A stretch of 64,000 nt of DNA from Streptomyces laurentii (lineage in GTDB: Bacteria > Actinomycetota > Actinomycetes > Streptomycetales > Streptomycetaceae), in NCBI GenBank assembly GCA_002355495.1, contig AP017424.1:6389501-6453500 (forward strand), given 5' to 3'. Positions 49,731 through 58,140 of this stretch are shown here, piece after piece. The first letter of the stretch is position 1, and each line of letters starts with the position of its first letter. The notes below the pieces were generated by a model. That model was not told the origin of the DNA, ran no database searches, and saw only the letters and a list, made by a program, of their open reading frames with translations. The position numbers and the translations under genes were made by a program.

Positions 49731-52700
49731 ATGAAGGAGTCCCCGGAGAAGGCGACGGACCGTTCCGACGCTGTCGCGTCCACCCGGGGCCGGGCTGATC
49801 GGATCTCGCCCCACAGTGTGCAGCGTTTGCAGGGGGCGGTGGGTAACGCGGCGGTGGCCCGTCTGGTGGCCCAGCGTTATACGGCTCCGGTGAAGCCTTC
49901 GGCGGCCCAGGCACCGGGATTCCGCCGGGTGAAGGCGGATGTGGCGTCGAAGAAGACCCGCCTGTCCGTGCACGCCCCCGCGGCGGCGGAGTCGAAGTCG
50001 GCGCAGGACGCGGCGGTGGCGCCCCCGGATGACAAGGAGGCGCAGGGGAAGGCCGCGAACGCGGAGAAGATGAACGCGGCGAGGCCGGGGGAGTTCGACA
50101 AGGCGGCGTTCATCGCGGCGGTGGACAAGGCGATCGAGGCGCAGGCGCCGAAGAACCTGGACGAGGCGGACAAGTTCTCGAAGTCGGGGAAGGCCGACAA
50201 GGTCAAGGCGGAGGTCGAGGGGAAGGTCTCGGACGGGAAGGACTCGTCGGCCAAGGACATCGATGCGGCGACGAAGGCGGCGCCGGACACGTCGGCGGCG
50301 AAGGACAAGCCGGTCACCCCGATGACCCCGGATTCCCCGCCCGGAAACCCCGGTGCACCCTCCGCCGCGGATGCGGTCCCGGACAAGCAGCCGGCGGCGG
50401 TGACGGACTTCTCTCAGGGGCCGGCGGCCAATGACAAGGCGTTGGCGGACGCGGAGGTCACCGAGGAGCAGCTGGCGAAGGGCAACGAGCCGGAGTTCGA
50501 CCAGGCGCTGAAGTCGAAGAAGACCGCGGAGACGGATGCGGCGAAGGCCCCCGTCAAGGGGCGTGCGGCGGAGAGTCAGCAGCTGTCGACGGCGAAGGCG
50601 GGGGCGGCGGCGTCGGGGGCGCAGGCGATGAACGCGCTGACCGCCACCCGGGCTTCGGCGGGGAAGTCCGTGGACGGCGGCAAGGGCGAAACCAAGAGCA
50701 AGGACGAGAAGAAGCGGGCCGAGGTCACCGCGAAGCTGCAGAAGGTCTTCGACGGGACGAAGAAGGACGTCGAAGACATCCTGGGCGGTTTGGACAAGAA
50801 GGTCGACGACGCGTTCACGGCGGGGGAGAAGGGCGCGCGGGACGTGTTCATGGCGGACCAGGCGGCCCGCATGAAGAAGTACAAGGACAAACGGTATTCG
50901 GGGTTCTGGGGCAAGGGCCGGTGGGTGAAGGACAAGTTCGCCGGGCTGCCCGAGGAGGCGAACCAGCTCTACCAGGAGTCACGCAAGCTCTACGTCGCCC
51001 GCATGCGCACCGTCATCTCCTCCGTCGCCGATCTGATCGGTACCGAGCTGGGCAAGGCCAAGGCGAGGATCGCGAAGGGCCGCGGCGAGTTGAAGGCGGA
51101 GGTCGACAAACTCCCCGCCGATCTGAAGGAGTTCGGCGAGGAGGCGGCGAAGGACTTCGCGGGGAAGTTCGAGGACCTCGAAGCGTCCGTGAACGAGAAG
51201 TCCGAGCAGCTGGTGCAGGACCTGGCCAACAAGTACACGGCCGCGTTGAAGAAGATCGACGAGGAGATCACCAAGCTCCAGGAAGCCAACAAGGGGCTGA
51301 TCGACAAGGCGAAGGACGCGATCGTCGGCGTCATCAAGACGATCAACGAGCTGAAGAACCTCCTGCTCGGCATCCTCGCCAAGGCCGCCTCGGCGATCAT
51401 GAAGATCATCAAGGACCCCATCGGGTTCCTCGGCAACCTCGTCAAAGCCGTCGGCGCCGGCCTGAAACTCTTCGTCACCAACATCGCCGACCACCTCAAG
51501 ACCGGCCTGGTCTCCTGGCTCCTGGGCACGGCGGTCAAGGCCGGTCTCGAACTCCCCGCGAAGTTCGACCTCAAGGGCATCATCCAGCTCATCGCCTCCC
51601 TCCTCGGCCTGACCTGGGACAATATCCGGGCCCGCATCACCCGCAAGGGCGTCCCCGACGAGGCCCTCGCCACCGTCGAAACCAGCGTCCCGGTCGCGAA
51701 GAAACTCGCCACCGAAGGCCCCACCGGCGCCTTCGAGGAAATCAAAGCCGAGACCGGCGACCTCAAGTCCACGATCCTGTCGAAACTATCCGAGTACCTG
51801 ATCCCCACCGTCATCATCGCGGGCATCACCTGGATCCTGTCCCTCCTCAACCCCGCCTCCGCCTTCGTCCGCGCGGTCAAGGGCATCATCGACATCGTCA
51901 CGTTCATCGTGAACCAGGGCGCCCAGATCGTCGAATTCGTGGGCGCCGTCCTCGACGCCGTCATCCAGATCGCGGGCGGCGGCCAAGCCGGCGTCCCGAA
52001 GATGGTCGAAACGGCCCTCGCCGCGAGCATCCCCCTCCTCATCGGCTTCCTCGCCTCCCTCCTCGGCATCGGCAACCTCGCCAGCAAAGTCAAATCCGTC
52101 TTCCACTCCGTCTCCCGCCCCGTCAACCGCGCCATCGACAAACTCGTCGACCTCATCGCCAAAAAGGGCAAAGCCCTCTGGAGGAAACTCAAGAGCGGGA
52201 GGGACGGGAAGGGGCGGAAGGGCGCGAAAGGTGGAGAGCGCGAGACGGACTCCCCGCAAGCAAAGAATGAACGCCTCGGAAAGGCGATGGCTGCGGCGGT
52301 CCGAGCCATGGAGAAGTATTCCAGCAAGCCGGTTGCATCTACAGTTCTGCGCCCCGTTCTTTCGGCAATTCGCACACGGTACAGGCTGAAAGAGTTGGTG
52401 CCTGTTCCGGACGGAGAGCGTTGGGCCGTTCGGGGGCGGATCAATCCCGAAAGAACAGAGAGTACAGCAGCCCTTCACCCTCGACACGAGATGGTTAAGC
52501 GGTACCTTCCCCTGTACGGAAATCGATTCATTATCGAACCGTCCCACGCGCGTTGGCTCTCTCGGCAGATCAATAGGACGAAGCTGTACGAGGGCGACGT
52601 CCTGAGGGAGACCGTGGGTTCGGCGCGCGGATTTCTGAGAAACCCGCAAACTGTCAGGGCCGTGTACGAGGCTCATTTCGATGGGGCGCAGAATTTCCCA

Positions 52701-53696
52701 AACAAGGGGAACGCCTACAAGGAAAAGGTGTTCAGTAAAGGATCCGTATTCCGGGAGGATCTCCTCAAGGCGCTTGGTGAAGGGCGAGCGGTCGAAGTTC
52801 TGCGTGCGAAAGGGTTGGAGAAAGCAGGGCAAGACCAGGAGGCCAGGAGTCGACTGGAGGCGATGAACTTCCTGTGGGATGGTGACCTCTACGGGGCGTT
52901 CAAGCCTTTCCCGGACGGGAAGACCGACCCGGATCCCGACCTGAAGGCTGCCGTTCTCGCGTCGAAACGGGGTGCCCTTCGCCCGTTGCTCGCGTTTCTT
53001 CACAATATGGTCGAGTTTGGGGAATCGGGTGATAGGTCCAACCCTGACGGCCCGGTGATCACTTGGTCTCGGTTCAACGAGCTGTGGAGAACCCATAGTG
53101 ATTCGGTCAACTGGCTCAAGGACCGTTTTCGGGATCTTGACTCGGGGCAGCATGAATGGATCCCGACGAACTATCTGAGAGAAGTGCTCGAGGCGGCGAT
53201 CGATGAAAAGAACCGCGGCAATCTAGATGAAGGTCTCAAGTGGGTGTACCTGCACCACACTCTCCGGTCGTCTACGAGCACGGTGCTGTGGAGGATTGTG
53301 GATCCCGGGGGTGGAAAGGTGGACCCCGGTGGGCATGTCGGTTCGTTCTATGAGGCATATAAGAACAAGAAAGGGGAGACGAAGTACAAGTCCACGCTCA
53401 CCAATGGAACTGGCGATTTCCATAATGGGCTTCGGTCCATATTTGATGCCAATAAGAGTCTTGGGCCGGAACGGTTCCTTTCCGTGCTTCACGGGAGGTT
53501 GCCGGATCTCGTCTGGGACGGGGATGTTAGCGGCCTGCCGATGGTGATTCAGGAATCCTCCATCGGCGCCCTCTATCAAATCCCAGGTGGGGAGAAAAAG
53601 GAAATGACCGTAGCGGAGTTGGGGCGTCGTCAGCGAGTGAACTATGGAACTATCCTGAATGATTTCCGGGATGGCTCCCGCAGTGTCGGATCCTGA
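49731..53696 (+). CDS. Large eCIS cargo/toxin-like protein
   Basis: A 1,321-aa protein starting at ATG 49731 behind GGGAGG. N terminus: SVQRLQGAVGNAAVARLVAQR (~29-49; written as HSVQRLQGAVGN and AAVARLVAQR), the short motif found at the start of eCIS-associated cargo. Residues ~60-330 are Ala/Lys-rich and disordered; ~330-620 charged helices (coiled-coil-like); ~620-830 several hydrophobic segments (IIAGITWILSLLNPA, SIPLLIGFLASLLGIG); Lys/Gly linker ~820-840; then a C-terminal domain ~845-1321 with different codon use. That domain contains KDRFRDLDSGQHEWIP, typical of polymorphic toxin ends, but no named family. Followed at once by an LRR protein. Alternative: tape-measure-like structural protein. 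Confidence 0.75.
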   Translation: MKESPEKATDRSDAVASTRGRADRISPHSVQRLQGAVGNAAVARLVAQRYTAPVKPSAAQAPGFRRVKADVASKKTRLSVHAPAAAESKSAQDAAVAPPDDKEAQGKAANAEKMNAARPGEFDKAAFIAAVDKAIEAQAPKNLDEADKFSKSGKADKVKAEVEGKVSDGKDSSAKDIDAATKAAPDTSAAKDKPVTPMTPDSPPGNPGAPSAADAVPDKQPAAVTDFSQGPAANDKALADAEVTEEQLAKGNEPEFDQALKSKKTAETDAAKAPVKGRAAESQQLSTAKAGAAASGAQAMNALTATRASAGKSVDGGKGETKSKDEKKRAEVTAKLQKVFDGTKKDVEDILGGLDKKVDDAFTAGEKGARDVFMADQAARMKKYKDKRYSGFWGKGRWVKDKFAGLPEEANQLYQESRKLYVARMRTVISSVADLIGTELGKAKARIAKGRGELKAEVDKLPADLKEFGEEAAKDFAGKFEDLEASVNEKSEQLVQDLANKYTAALKKIDEEITKLQEANKGLIDKAKDAIVGVIKTINELKNLLLGILAKAASAIMKIIKDPIGFLGNLVKAVGAGLKLFVTNIADHLKTGLVSWLLGTAVKAGLELPAKFDLKGIIQLIASLLGLTWDNIRARITRKGVPDEALATVETSVPVAKKLATEGPTGAFEEIKAETGDLKSTILSKLSEYLIPTVIIAGITWILSLLNPASAFVRAVKGIIDIVTFIVNQGAQIVEFVGAVLDAVIQIAGGGQAGVPKMVETALAASIPLLIGFLASLLGIGNLASKVKSVFHSVSRPVNRAIDKLVDLIAKKGKALWRKLKSGRDGKGRKGAKGGERETDSPQAKNERLGKAMAAAVRAMEKYSSKPVASTVLRPVLSAIRTRYRLKELVPVPDGERWAVRGRINPERTESTAALHPRHEMVKRYLPLYGNRFIIEPSHARWLSRQINRTKLYEGDVLRETVGSARGFLRNPQTVRAVYEAHFDGAQNFPNKGNAYKEKVFSKGSVFREDLLKALGEGRAVEVLRAKGLEKAGQDQEARSRLEAMNFLWDGDLYGAFKPFPDGKTDPDPDLKAAVLASKRGALRPLLAFLHNMVEFGESGDRSNPDGPVITWSRFNELWRTHSDSVNWLKDRFRDLDSGQHEWIPTNYLREVLEAAIDEKNRGNLDEGLKWVYLHHTLRSSTSTVLWRIVDPGGGKVDPGGHVGSFYEAYKNKKGETKYKSTLTNGTGDFHNGLRSIFDANKSLGPERFLSVLHGRLPDLVWDGDVSGLPMVIQESSIGALYQIPGGEKKEMTVAELGRRQRVNYGTILNDFRDGSRSVGS

Positions 53697-53699
53697 AAG

Positions 53700-54380
53700 G
53701 TGATGGAATTGCTTGACTCGGCGATCGAATCGGCGGTATCGCTCCAGATTGGCGACCCATCCAGGTGGAATGAGGGTCTGCTCTCCACAATTGATGTGTT
53801 GCATGTCGTGCATGCCACGGATCTTCAGGGTCTTAGTATTCTCCCGCAGTTGAGGTCGCTCATCCTTGTGGGGTGTGAGATTGCGACCATCTCTTCACTC
53901 CCCTTTCTGGAAAGGCTTGGTTCTCTGGAGATTGAGGACAGTTCACTAGAGAGCCTGGACGGGGTCGGGAAGTTCTCCCTGCATACGCTGGGGGTGCGAA
54001 GGAATTTCCTCCAGGAGATCAGTCCTGTGACTCGCATCGAGAATCTCGAGCAGCTTGATGTGACGGGAAACCCGCTGAATGTCGAGGCGGTTCGGGTGGC
54101 GCTTCCCGAGTTGCGGGCTCGTGGCGTTCATGTGAAGAGCTCAAGCGAGATGGAAATCAGCCTCATGCGTAGAATGCACGCAAGCGGTCTCCCGTTCTCC
54201 TATTATCGGTCCAGTATGGGATATCAGCTCAGCCGCCCAGGGCTGGCGTTGACGGCGAACCCGGAAGGGGACCATCCATTCGTCCAACCGGAGGAGCTGG
54301 AATCCCTGATCGCACGCTCCCCGGACGAGGTGGCAGCGCTGTTCGAGGACGAGGACCGTCTGTGGCCGCCGCAGACCTGA
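53700..54380 (+). CDS. Leucine-rich-repeat protein, candidate immunity protein
   Basis: A 226-aa protein beginning 3 nt after the cargo stop (GTG 53700 or ATG 53703). About five LRR units at ~40-135: LQGLSILPQLRSLILVGCEI, LPFLERLGSLEIEDSSL, LDGVGKFSLHTLGVRRNFL, IENLEQLDVTGNPLN. The C-terminal ~90 residues are non-repetitive (PFSYYRSSMGYQLSRPG, FVQPEELESLIARSPDEVAALFED). Codon use resembles the toxin C-terminal domain and is less GC-rich than the locus. Tight linkage behind a polymorphic C-terminal domain is the usual layout of a toxin-immunity pair; LRR folds are known among immunity proteins. Function is inferred from context only. Confidence 0.65.
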   Translation: MMELLDSAIESAVSLQIGDPSRWNEGLLSTIDVLHVVHATDLQGLSILPQLRSLILVGCEIATISSLPFLERLGSLEIEDSSLESLDGVGKFSLHTLGVRRNFLQEISPVTRIENLEQLDVTGNPLNVEAVRVALPELRARGVHVKSSSEMEISLMRRMHASGLPFSYYRSSMGYQLSRPGLALTANPEGDHPFVQPEELESLIARSPDEVAALFEDEDRLWPPQT

Positions 54381-54489
54381 CTAAGAGGTTGTCTCGATTG
54401 GTACATGTGGCCTGGGGTGATGGCCCTGCGGGCCTGGTCCGCCGACCTGTCATGATCATCTCGACGTGTTCCATGGTGGGAGGCAAGAG

Positions 54490-55584
54490 ATGGCGATACC
54501 GCTGCCGGACGGGCTGGCGACGCCGGTGCTCGTGGTCGATCCGGATGTGCTGGACAACAACATCTCGCGGATGGCTGAGACTTCGCGGTCCCAAGGGTTC
54601 GCCCTGCGGCCGCATGCCAAGAGCCACAAGTGCGGGCAGATCGCCGACCGTCAGCTTCGGTTCGGAGCGCGCGGGCTGTCGGTGGCCACGATCAGCGAGG
54701 CCGAGGCATTCGCCCGGGTCGGCGTGGATGACCTGTTCATCGCGTACCCCGTCTGGCTCGATGCCGACAAGGCGCAGCGGCTGCGCCGGTTGGCGGACGA
54801 TGTTGCCCTGAGAGTCGGCGTCGAGTCGGTCGAAGGCGCGCAGCGGCTGGGGAATGCCGTGCACGGCAGTGCCCGGCCGGTCGAGGTGCTCGTCGAGGTC
54901 GACAGCGGGAGCCATCGGACCGGGGTGCAGCCTCACGCTGCTGGTGAGGTCGGGAAGGCGGCTGCTGACGCGGGGCTGGATGTCGTCGGCGTGTTCACGT
55001 TCCCGGGACACGGATACGGTCACGACGCGCAGGCACGCGAGCGCGCCGCACGGGACGAGGAACGCACTCTGGGCGAGGCCGCACAGGCGCTGCGGGACCT
55101 TGGGCTCGACATCCGCGTGGTCAGCGGCGGATCGACTCCGACGGTGGGGCAGTGGCAGCCGGGCGCGGTGAACGAGTTGCGGCCCGGTGTCTATGTCTTC
55201 AACGACGCCACCCAGCTGGCCATCGGCACCTGTGGGGTGGAGGATCTGGCGTTGGTTGCCGCGGCGACGGTGATCAGTGTGCCCGCCCCGGACCGCTTTG
55301 TGCTGGATGTCGGTAGCAAGGTCTTCGGCTCCGACCGATCGTCCTGGGTCACGGGCCACGGCTATCTGCCCCAGTTCCCGCAGGGAAGCATCACTGGGTT
55401 GTGGGAGCACCACGCCGTTGTCCGGCTTCCGGAGGGGGTGCGGGGACCGAGCCTTGGGTCGGTGGTTGCCGTCGTCCCCAACCACATCTGCACGCCGGTG
55501 AATCTCGCCGATGAGCTGCTGGTCGTCCGAGACGGCGAGGTGATCGACCGCTGGCAGGTAACGGCGCGAGGCGCCAATACCTGA
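54490..55584 (+). CDS. D-threonine aldolase/D-serine dehydratase-like PLP enzyme
   Basis: A 364-aa fold-type III PLP enzyme (alanine racemase N-terminal barrel plus D-Ser dehydratase-like C domain). ATG 54490 lies behind GGGAGG. Seen: LRPHAKSHKCGQIA (PLP lysine), GLSVATISEAEAFA, EVDSGSHRTGV, FTFPGHGYGH, VSGGSTPT, ELRPGVYVFND, and the zinc pair in VPNHICTPVNL (His, Cys). The family cleaves or dehydrates D-3-hydroxy amino acids. Its stop coincides with the left end of an IS5-type element, so the last residues may have been replaced. No link to the injection system is evident. Confidence 0.88.
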   Translation: MAIPLPDGLATPVLVVDPDVLDNNISRMAETSRSQGFALRPHAKSHKCGQIADRQLRFGARGLSVATISEAEAFARVGVDDLFIAYPVWLDADKAQRLRRLADDVALRVGVESVEGAQRLGNAVHGSARPVEVLVEVDSGSHRTGVQPHAAGEVGKAAADAGLDVVGVFTFPGHGYGHDAQARERAARDEERTLGEAAQALRDLGLDIRVVSGGSTPTVGQWQPGAVNELRPGVYVFNDATQLAIGTCGVEDLALVAAATVISVPAPDRFVLDVGSKVFGSDRSSWVTGHGYLPQFPQGSITGLWEHHAVVRLPEGVRGPSLGSVVAVVPNHICTPVNLADELLVVRDGEVIDRWQVTARGANT

Positions 55585-56437
55585 GCGTTGTTTCAGGGCG
55601 AGAGGCGGCGGTAGCAGATCAGAGTTGCGGCTATCCCGGCGAAGGCAAGGAAGTGTTCGGCCTTGCGCTCGTAACGACGGTGAAGACGTCGGCACCCGGC
55701 CAGCCAGGCCACCGTCCGCTCCACGGTCCAGCGGTGGCGGCCCAGCCGCTGCGAGGACTCGATCCCCTTGCGTGCGATACGCGGGACGATGTTCCGGCCG
55801 CGGAGCCACCGTCGCAGGTAGTCGTAGTCGTACCCCTTGTCGGCGTGGAGCTTGGCGGGCCGGCGCCGACGCGGTCCACGGCGAGAGCGAATCGGCGGGA
55901 TCCCCCGCACCAAGGGTTCCAGTCCCTGGCTGTCGTGGGTGTTGGCAGCTGAGATGCCGATCGAGAGGGGCAGACCCGACCGCTCGGTGATCAAGTGGAT
56001 CTTTGAGCCCTTCTTGCCGCGATCTACGGGATTCGGACCCGTCAGGTCCCCCCTTTCGCCGCCCGCATGTTCACCGAGTCAATGGCACACCGCGACCAGT
56101 CCAACTCGCCCAGGGCGCCGAGCTCATCCAGCACCAGGCGGTGAAGCTTGCCCCACACCCGGGCCCGGGTCCACTCCGTGAACCGCCGGTGCGCGGTCGG
56201 TCCGGACGGGCCGAAGCCCGATGGCAGTTGGCGCCACGTGCATCCCGTCGTGGCCACGAACACGATGGCCGCCAGCACCTGCCGGTCCCCATACCGACGG
56301 CGGCCACCGCCCTGTGGCCGCACCGGAGCGGCCGGCACCACCCGCTGAAACAACTCCCACAACCCGTCCGGCACCAGACGCTCCACCATCGCCATCACGG
56401 CCGCCAGCCTAGTGATCACGCCAGTTGAGACGATCTC
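55583..56437 (-). mobile_element. IS5-family (IS427-like) insertion sequence
   Basis: The transposase ORF pair fills the element. The right edge reads (minus strand) GAGATCGTCTCAACTGGCG, the left edge GAGCGTTGTTTCAGGGCG, a weak inverted match; boundaries are estimates. It sits directly after the D-threonine aldolase-like stop and directly before a second IS whose TAA duplication is 1 nt away. Confidence 0.75.
55593..56419 (-). CDS. IS5-family transposase, two frames joined by -1 frameshift
   Basis: N-terminal part (56419 to 56042): GLWELFQRVVPAAPVRPQGGG, TGCTWRQLPSGFGPSGPTAHRRF, DSVNMRAAKGG with the first catalytic Asp. C-terminal part (to 55593): KKGSKIHLITERSGLPL, NTHDSQGLEPLVRG, ADKGYDYDYLRRWLR (second D) and GRHRWTVERTVAWLAGCRRLHRRYER (catalytic E). 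The parts join by a -1 slip at AAAGGGGGG (minus strand, 56056-56048), after which the frame reads DLTGPNPVDRGKKG, the expected family sequence. All three DDE residues are kept, so the element may be active. Confidence 0.9.
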
Positions 56438-56486
56438 TAAGAACGCCTAGCACAATGAGTTGGATCGGTCCAGGTACCCGGGCCGC

Positions 56487-56910
56487 ATGCCGGTCCCGGA
56501 CCGGCATGTGCTGTGCGGAATCCTGTTCGTGCTGCACACCGGCATCCAGTGGGAACACCTGCCCCAGGAGCTCGGCTTCGGGTCCGGCATGACGTGCTGG
56601 CGCCGACTGCGGGACTGGAACGAGGCCGGGGTGTGGCAGCGGCTGCACGAGGTGCTGCTGGCCGAGCTGAATGCCCCACCCGCCTCGACTGGTCGCGGGC
56701 TGTGGTCGACTCCAGCCACGTCAGGGCGCCAAAAGGGGGCTCCAGACAGGCCCGTCGCCGCCAGTCGACCGGGGACGGGCTGGCTCCAAGCACCACCTGA
56801 TCACCGACGGCCACGGCGCCCCGCTCGCGATCATCCTCACCGGCGGCAACCGCAACGACATCGCCCAGCTCGTGCCCCTGCTCGACGCCGTCCCACCCGT
56901 CCGGGGCTGA
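56487..56910 (+). pseudogene. Truncated, frameshifted IS5-family transposase
   Basis: Three frames carry consecutive transposase pieces: VPDRHVLCGILFVLHTGIQW and TCWRRLRDWNEAGVWQRLHEVLL; then TRLDWSRAVVDSSHVRAPKGG (first catalytic Asp); then PPVDRGRAGSKHHLITDGHG and ILTGGNRNDIAQLVPLLDAV, ending at 56910. The ~40 N-terminal residues and the whole C-terminal half (second Asp, Glu) are missing. It is a different subgroup from the IS at 55.6 kb. Confidence 0.85.
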
Positions 56911-57079
56911 CCCGGACGGCCCCGCCGCAGGCCCCAGTTCGCATACTGTCTGATTACCCACTGCCAGGTGTTGTCCTTGATCTGACCGGCACTCTCCCCC
57001 ATGTCTGGGCCTGCAGGCAGGTTTGACGTTCGGCAGCCCAAAGAGCAGATGTCGTACCCAGGTGGCAGGGTTGCCGACC

Positions 57080-57652
57080 ATGGACATGCACGAGTTCTGG
57101 GGCGTCATCGAAGCGGCACGCTCGGCCGCCACGGCGGACAAGCCCTTCGCCGACGCCCTGGGCGATGAGTTGGCCGGCCGCACCAAGGGCGACATCCTCA
57201 GCTACCAGGAACGCTTCGACGAGGTACATGAGGCGGTGTACCGATGGGACGTATGGGCCGCCGCCTACCTCATAGGTGGCGGATGCTCGGATGACAGCTT
57301 CATGGACTTCCGGGCTGGCCTGATTGCCCTGGGCCGCGACTGGTACGAGAAAGCAGCAGCCTGCCCGGACAGCCTCGCCAGGCACCCTGCAGTGATCGAC
57401 GCAGCCCGTGCGCTTCACGACGAGGCCGTCTTCGACGAGGACGCCAACTACGCGGCCAGCTATGCCTTCGAGCGTCTTACCGGCGACGACCACGCCTTCT
57501 ACGAAGCATGGGACGCGTACAAGAGCCCTCTCGAAAGGCACGGACAGGACGCCGACAACATGGGTGAAGACTTCGACTTCGACGACCCCGAAGAGATGCG
57601 CCGCCGCCTCCCGCAGCTCTCTGCCCTCTACCTGCGCGACACCGGTCACTGA
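57080..57652 (+). CDS. DUF4240-like protein inside the degenerate IS
   Basis: A 190-aa acidic protein from ATG 57080 (MDMHEFWGVIEAARSA). The HEFWGVIEAAR start, FDEVHEAVYRWDVWAAAYLIGGGCSDDSFMDFRAGLIALG (in parts: YRWDVWAAAYLIGGG, DDSFMDFRAGLIALGRDWYE) and ASYAFERL are the DUF4240 pattern. Such proteins turn up next to WGR, SUKH-like and other immunity-type genes; a role as orphan immunity protein is possible but not shown. Codon use is typical of the host, unlike the LRR gene. Confidence 0.72.
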   Translation: MDMHEFWGVIEAARSAATADKPFADALGDELAGRTKGDILSYQERFDEVHEAVYRWDVWAAAYLIGGGCSDDSFMDFRAGLIALGRDWYEKAAACPDSLARHPAVIDAARALHDEAVFDEDANYAASYAFERLTGDDHAFYEAWDAYKSPLERHGQDADNMGEDFDFDDPEEMRRRLPQLSALYLRDTGH

Positions 57653-58140
57653 GCAGCCAGCAGTACGTCGCTGGGGGGAAACGATCATCCTGAGCGTGGG
57701 ATGTGCTGCCGATGAGCACCCTCGTGTGCGTTGGTCAGCAAGTTTCATCGGTGCCACATGTCGATCGACCGGCCCGGCAAGCTGATCGCATGAACCGAGA
57801 GGCCCAACAATCCGCGCTGTCCCAGGACGGCAGCATCTCAGCACGTACAGCCCTGGCTGAAGCTGGAGGCAGGCGCGGACTTCCAGGTCTTCCTGAACCA
57901 AACGGCTTCCGCACGACAGCTCTGGGACACTTGGTCCTGGCGGCACGAGGTCATGCTCGACGCGGGCGTCACGCCCGGGCTCGGACTTGCAGAGGCCATC
58001 GCCGGGCCCCAAGGGGCAGGAGCAGCCCGGGTCTACATGGCGACGGTATCGGATCACAGAGACGTTTCACGATCTTCCTGTCGGAAGACCTCACCCAGTG
58101 CGTCCCCTGTTGGTAACACCACCTCATTCTGTTAGGCGTT
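57653..58140 (+). other. Stretch with possible coding remnant
   Basis: No intact gene. Between about 57840 and 58070 one frame reads WLKLEAGADFQVFLNQTASA, then RQLWDTWSWRHEVMLDAGVT and GAARVYMATVSDHRD, which has protein-like composition but no start with a ribosome-binding site; a different frame is opened by ATG 57790. Probably a decayed gene. The last 30 bp are the right inverted repeat of the IS. Confidence 0.45.

Noticed and set aside
49731..53696. Reading the cargo as a pure tape-measure protein
   Set aside because: Helical and hydrophobic middle regions fit, but it is on the opposite strand from the structural operon, has a cargo-type N terminus, and its C-terminal part differs in composition with an immunity-like gene next to it. 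Kept only as an alternative.
57703..58116. 137-aa frame right of the DUF4240-like gene
   Set aside because: Arg/Gly-rich, no ribosome-binding site, and a different frame looks more protein-like over the same DNA; listed as a possible remnant only.
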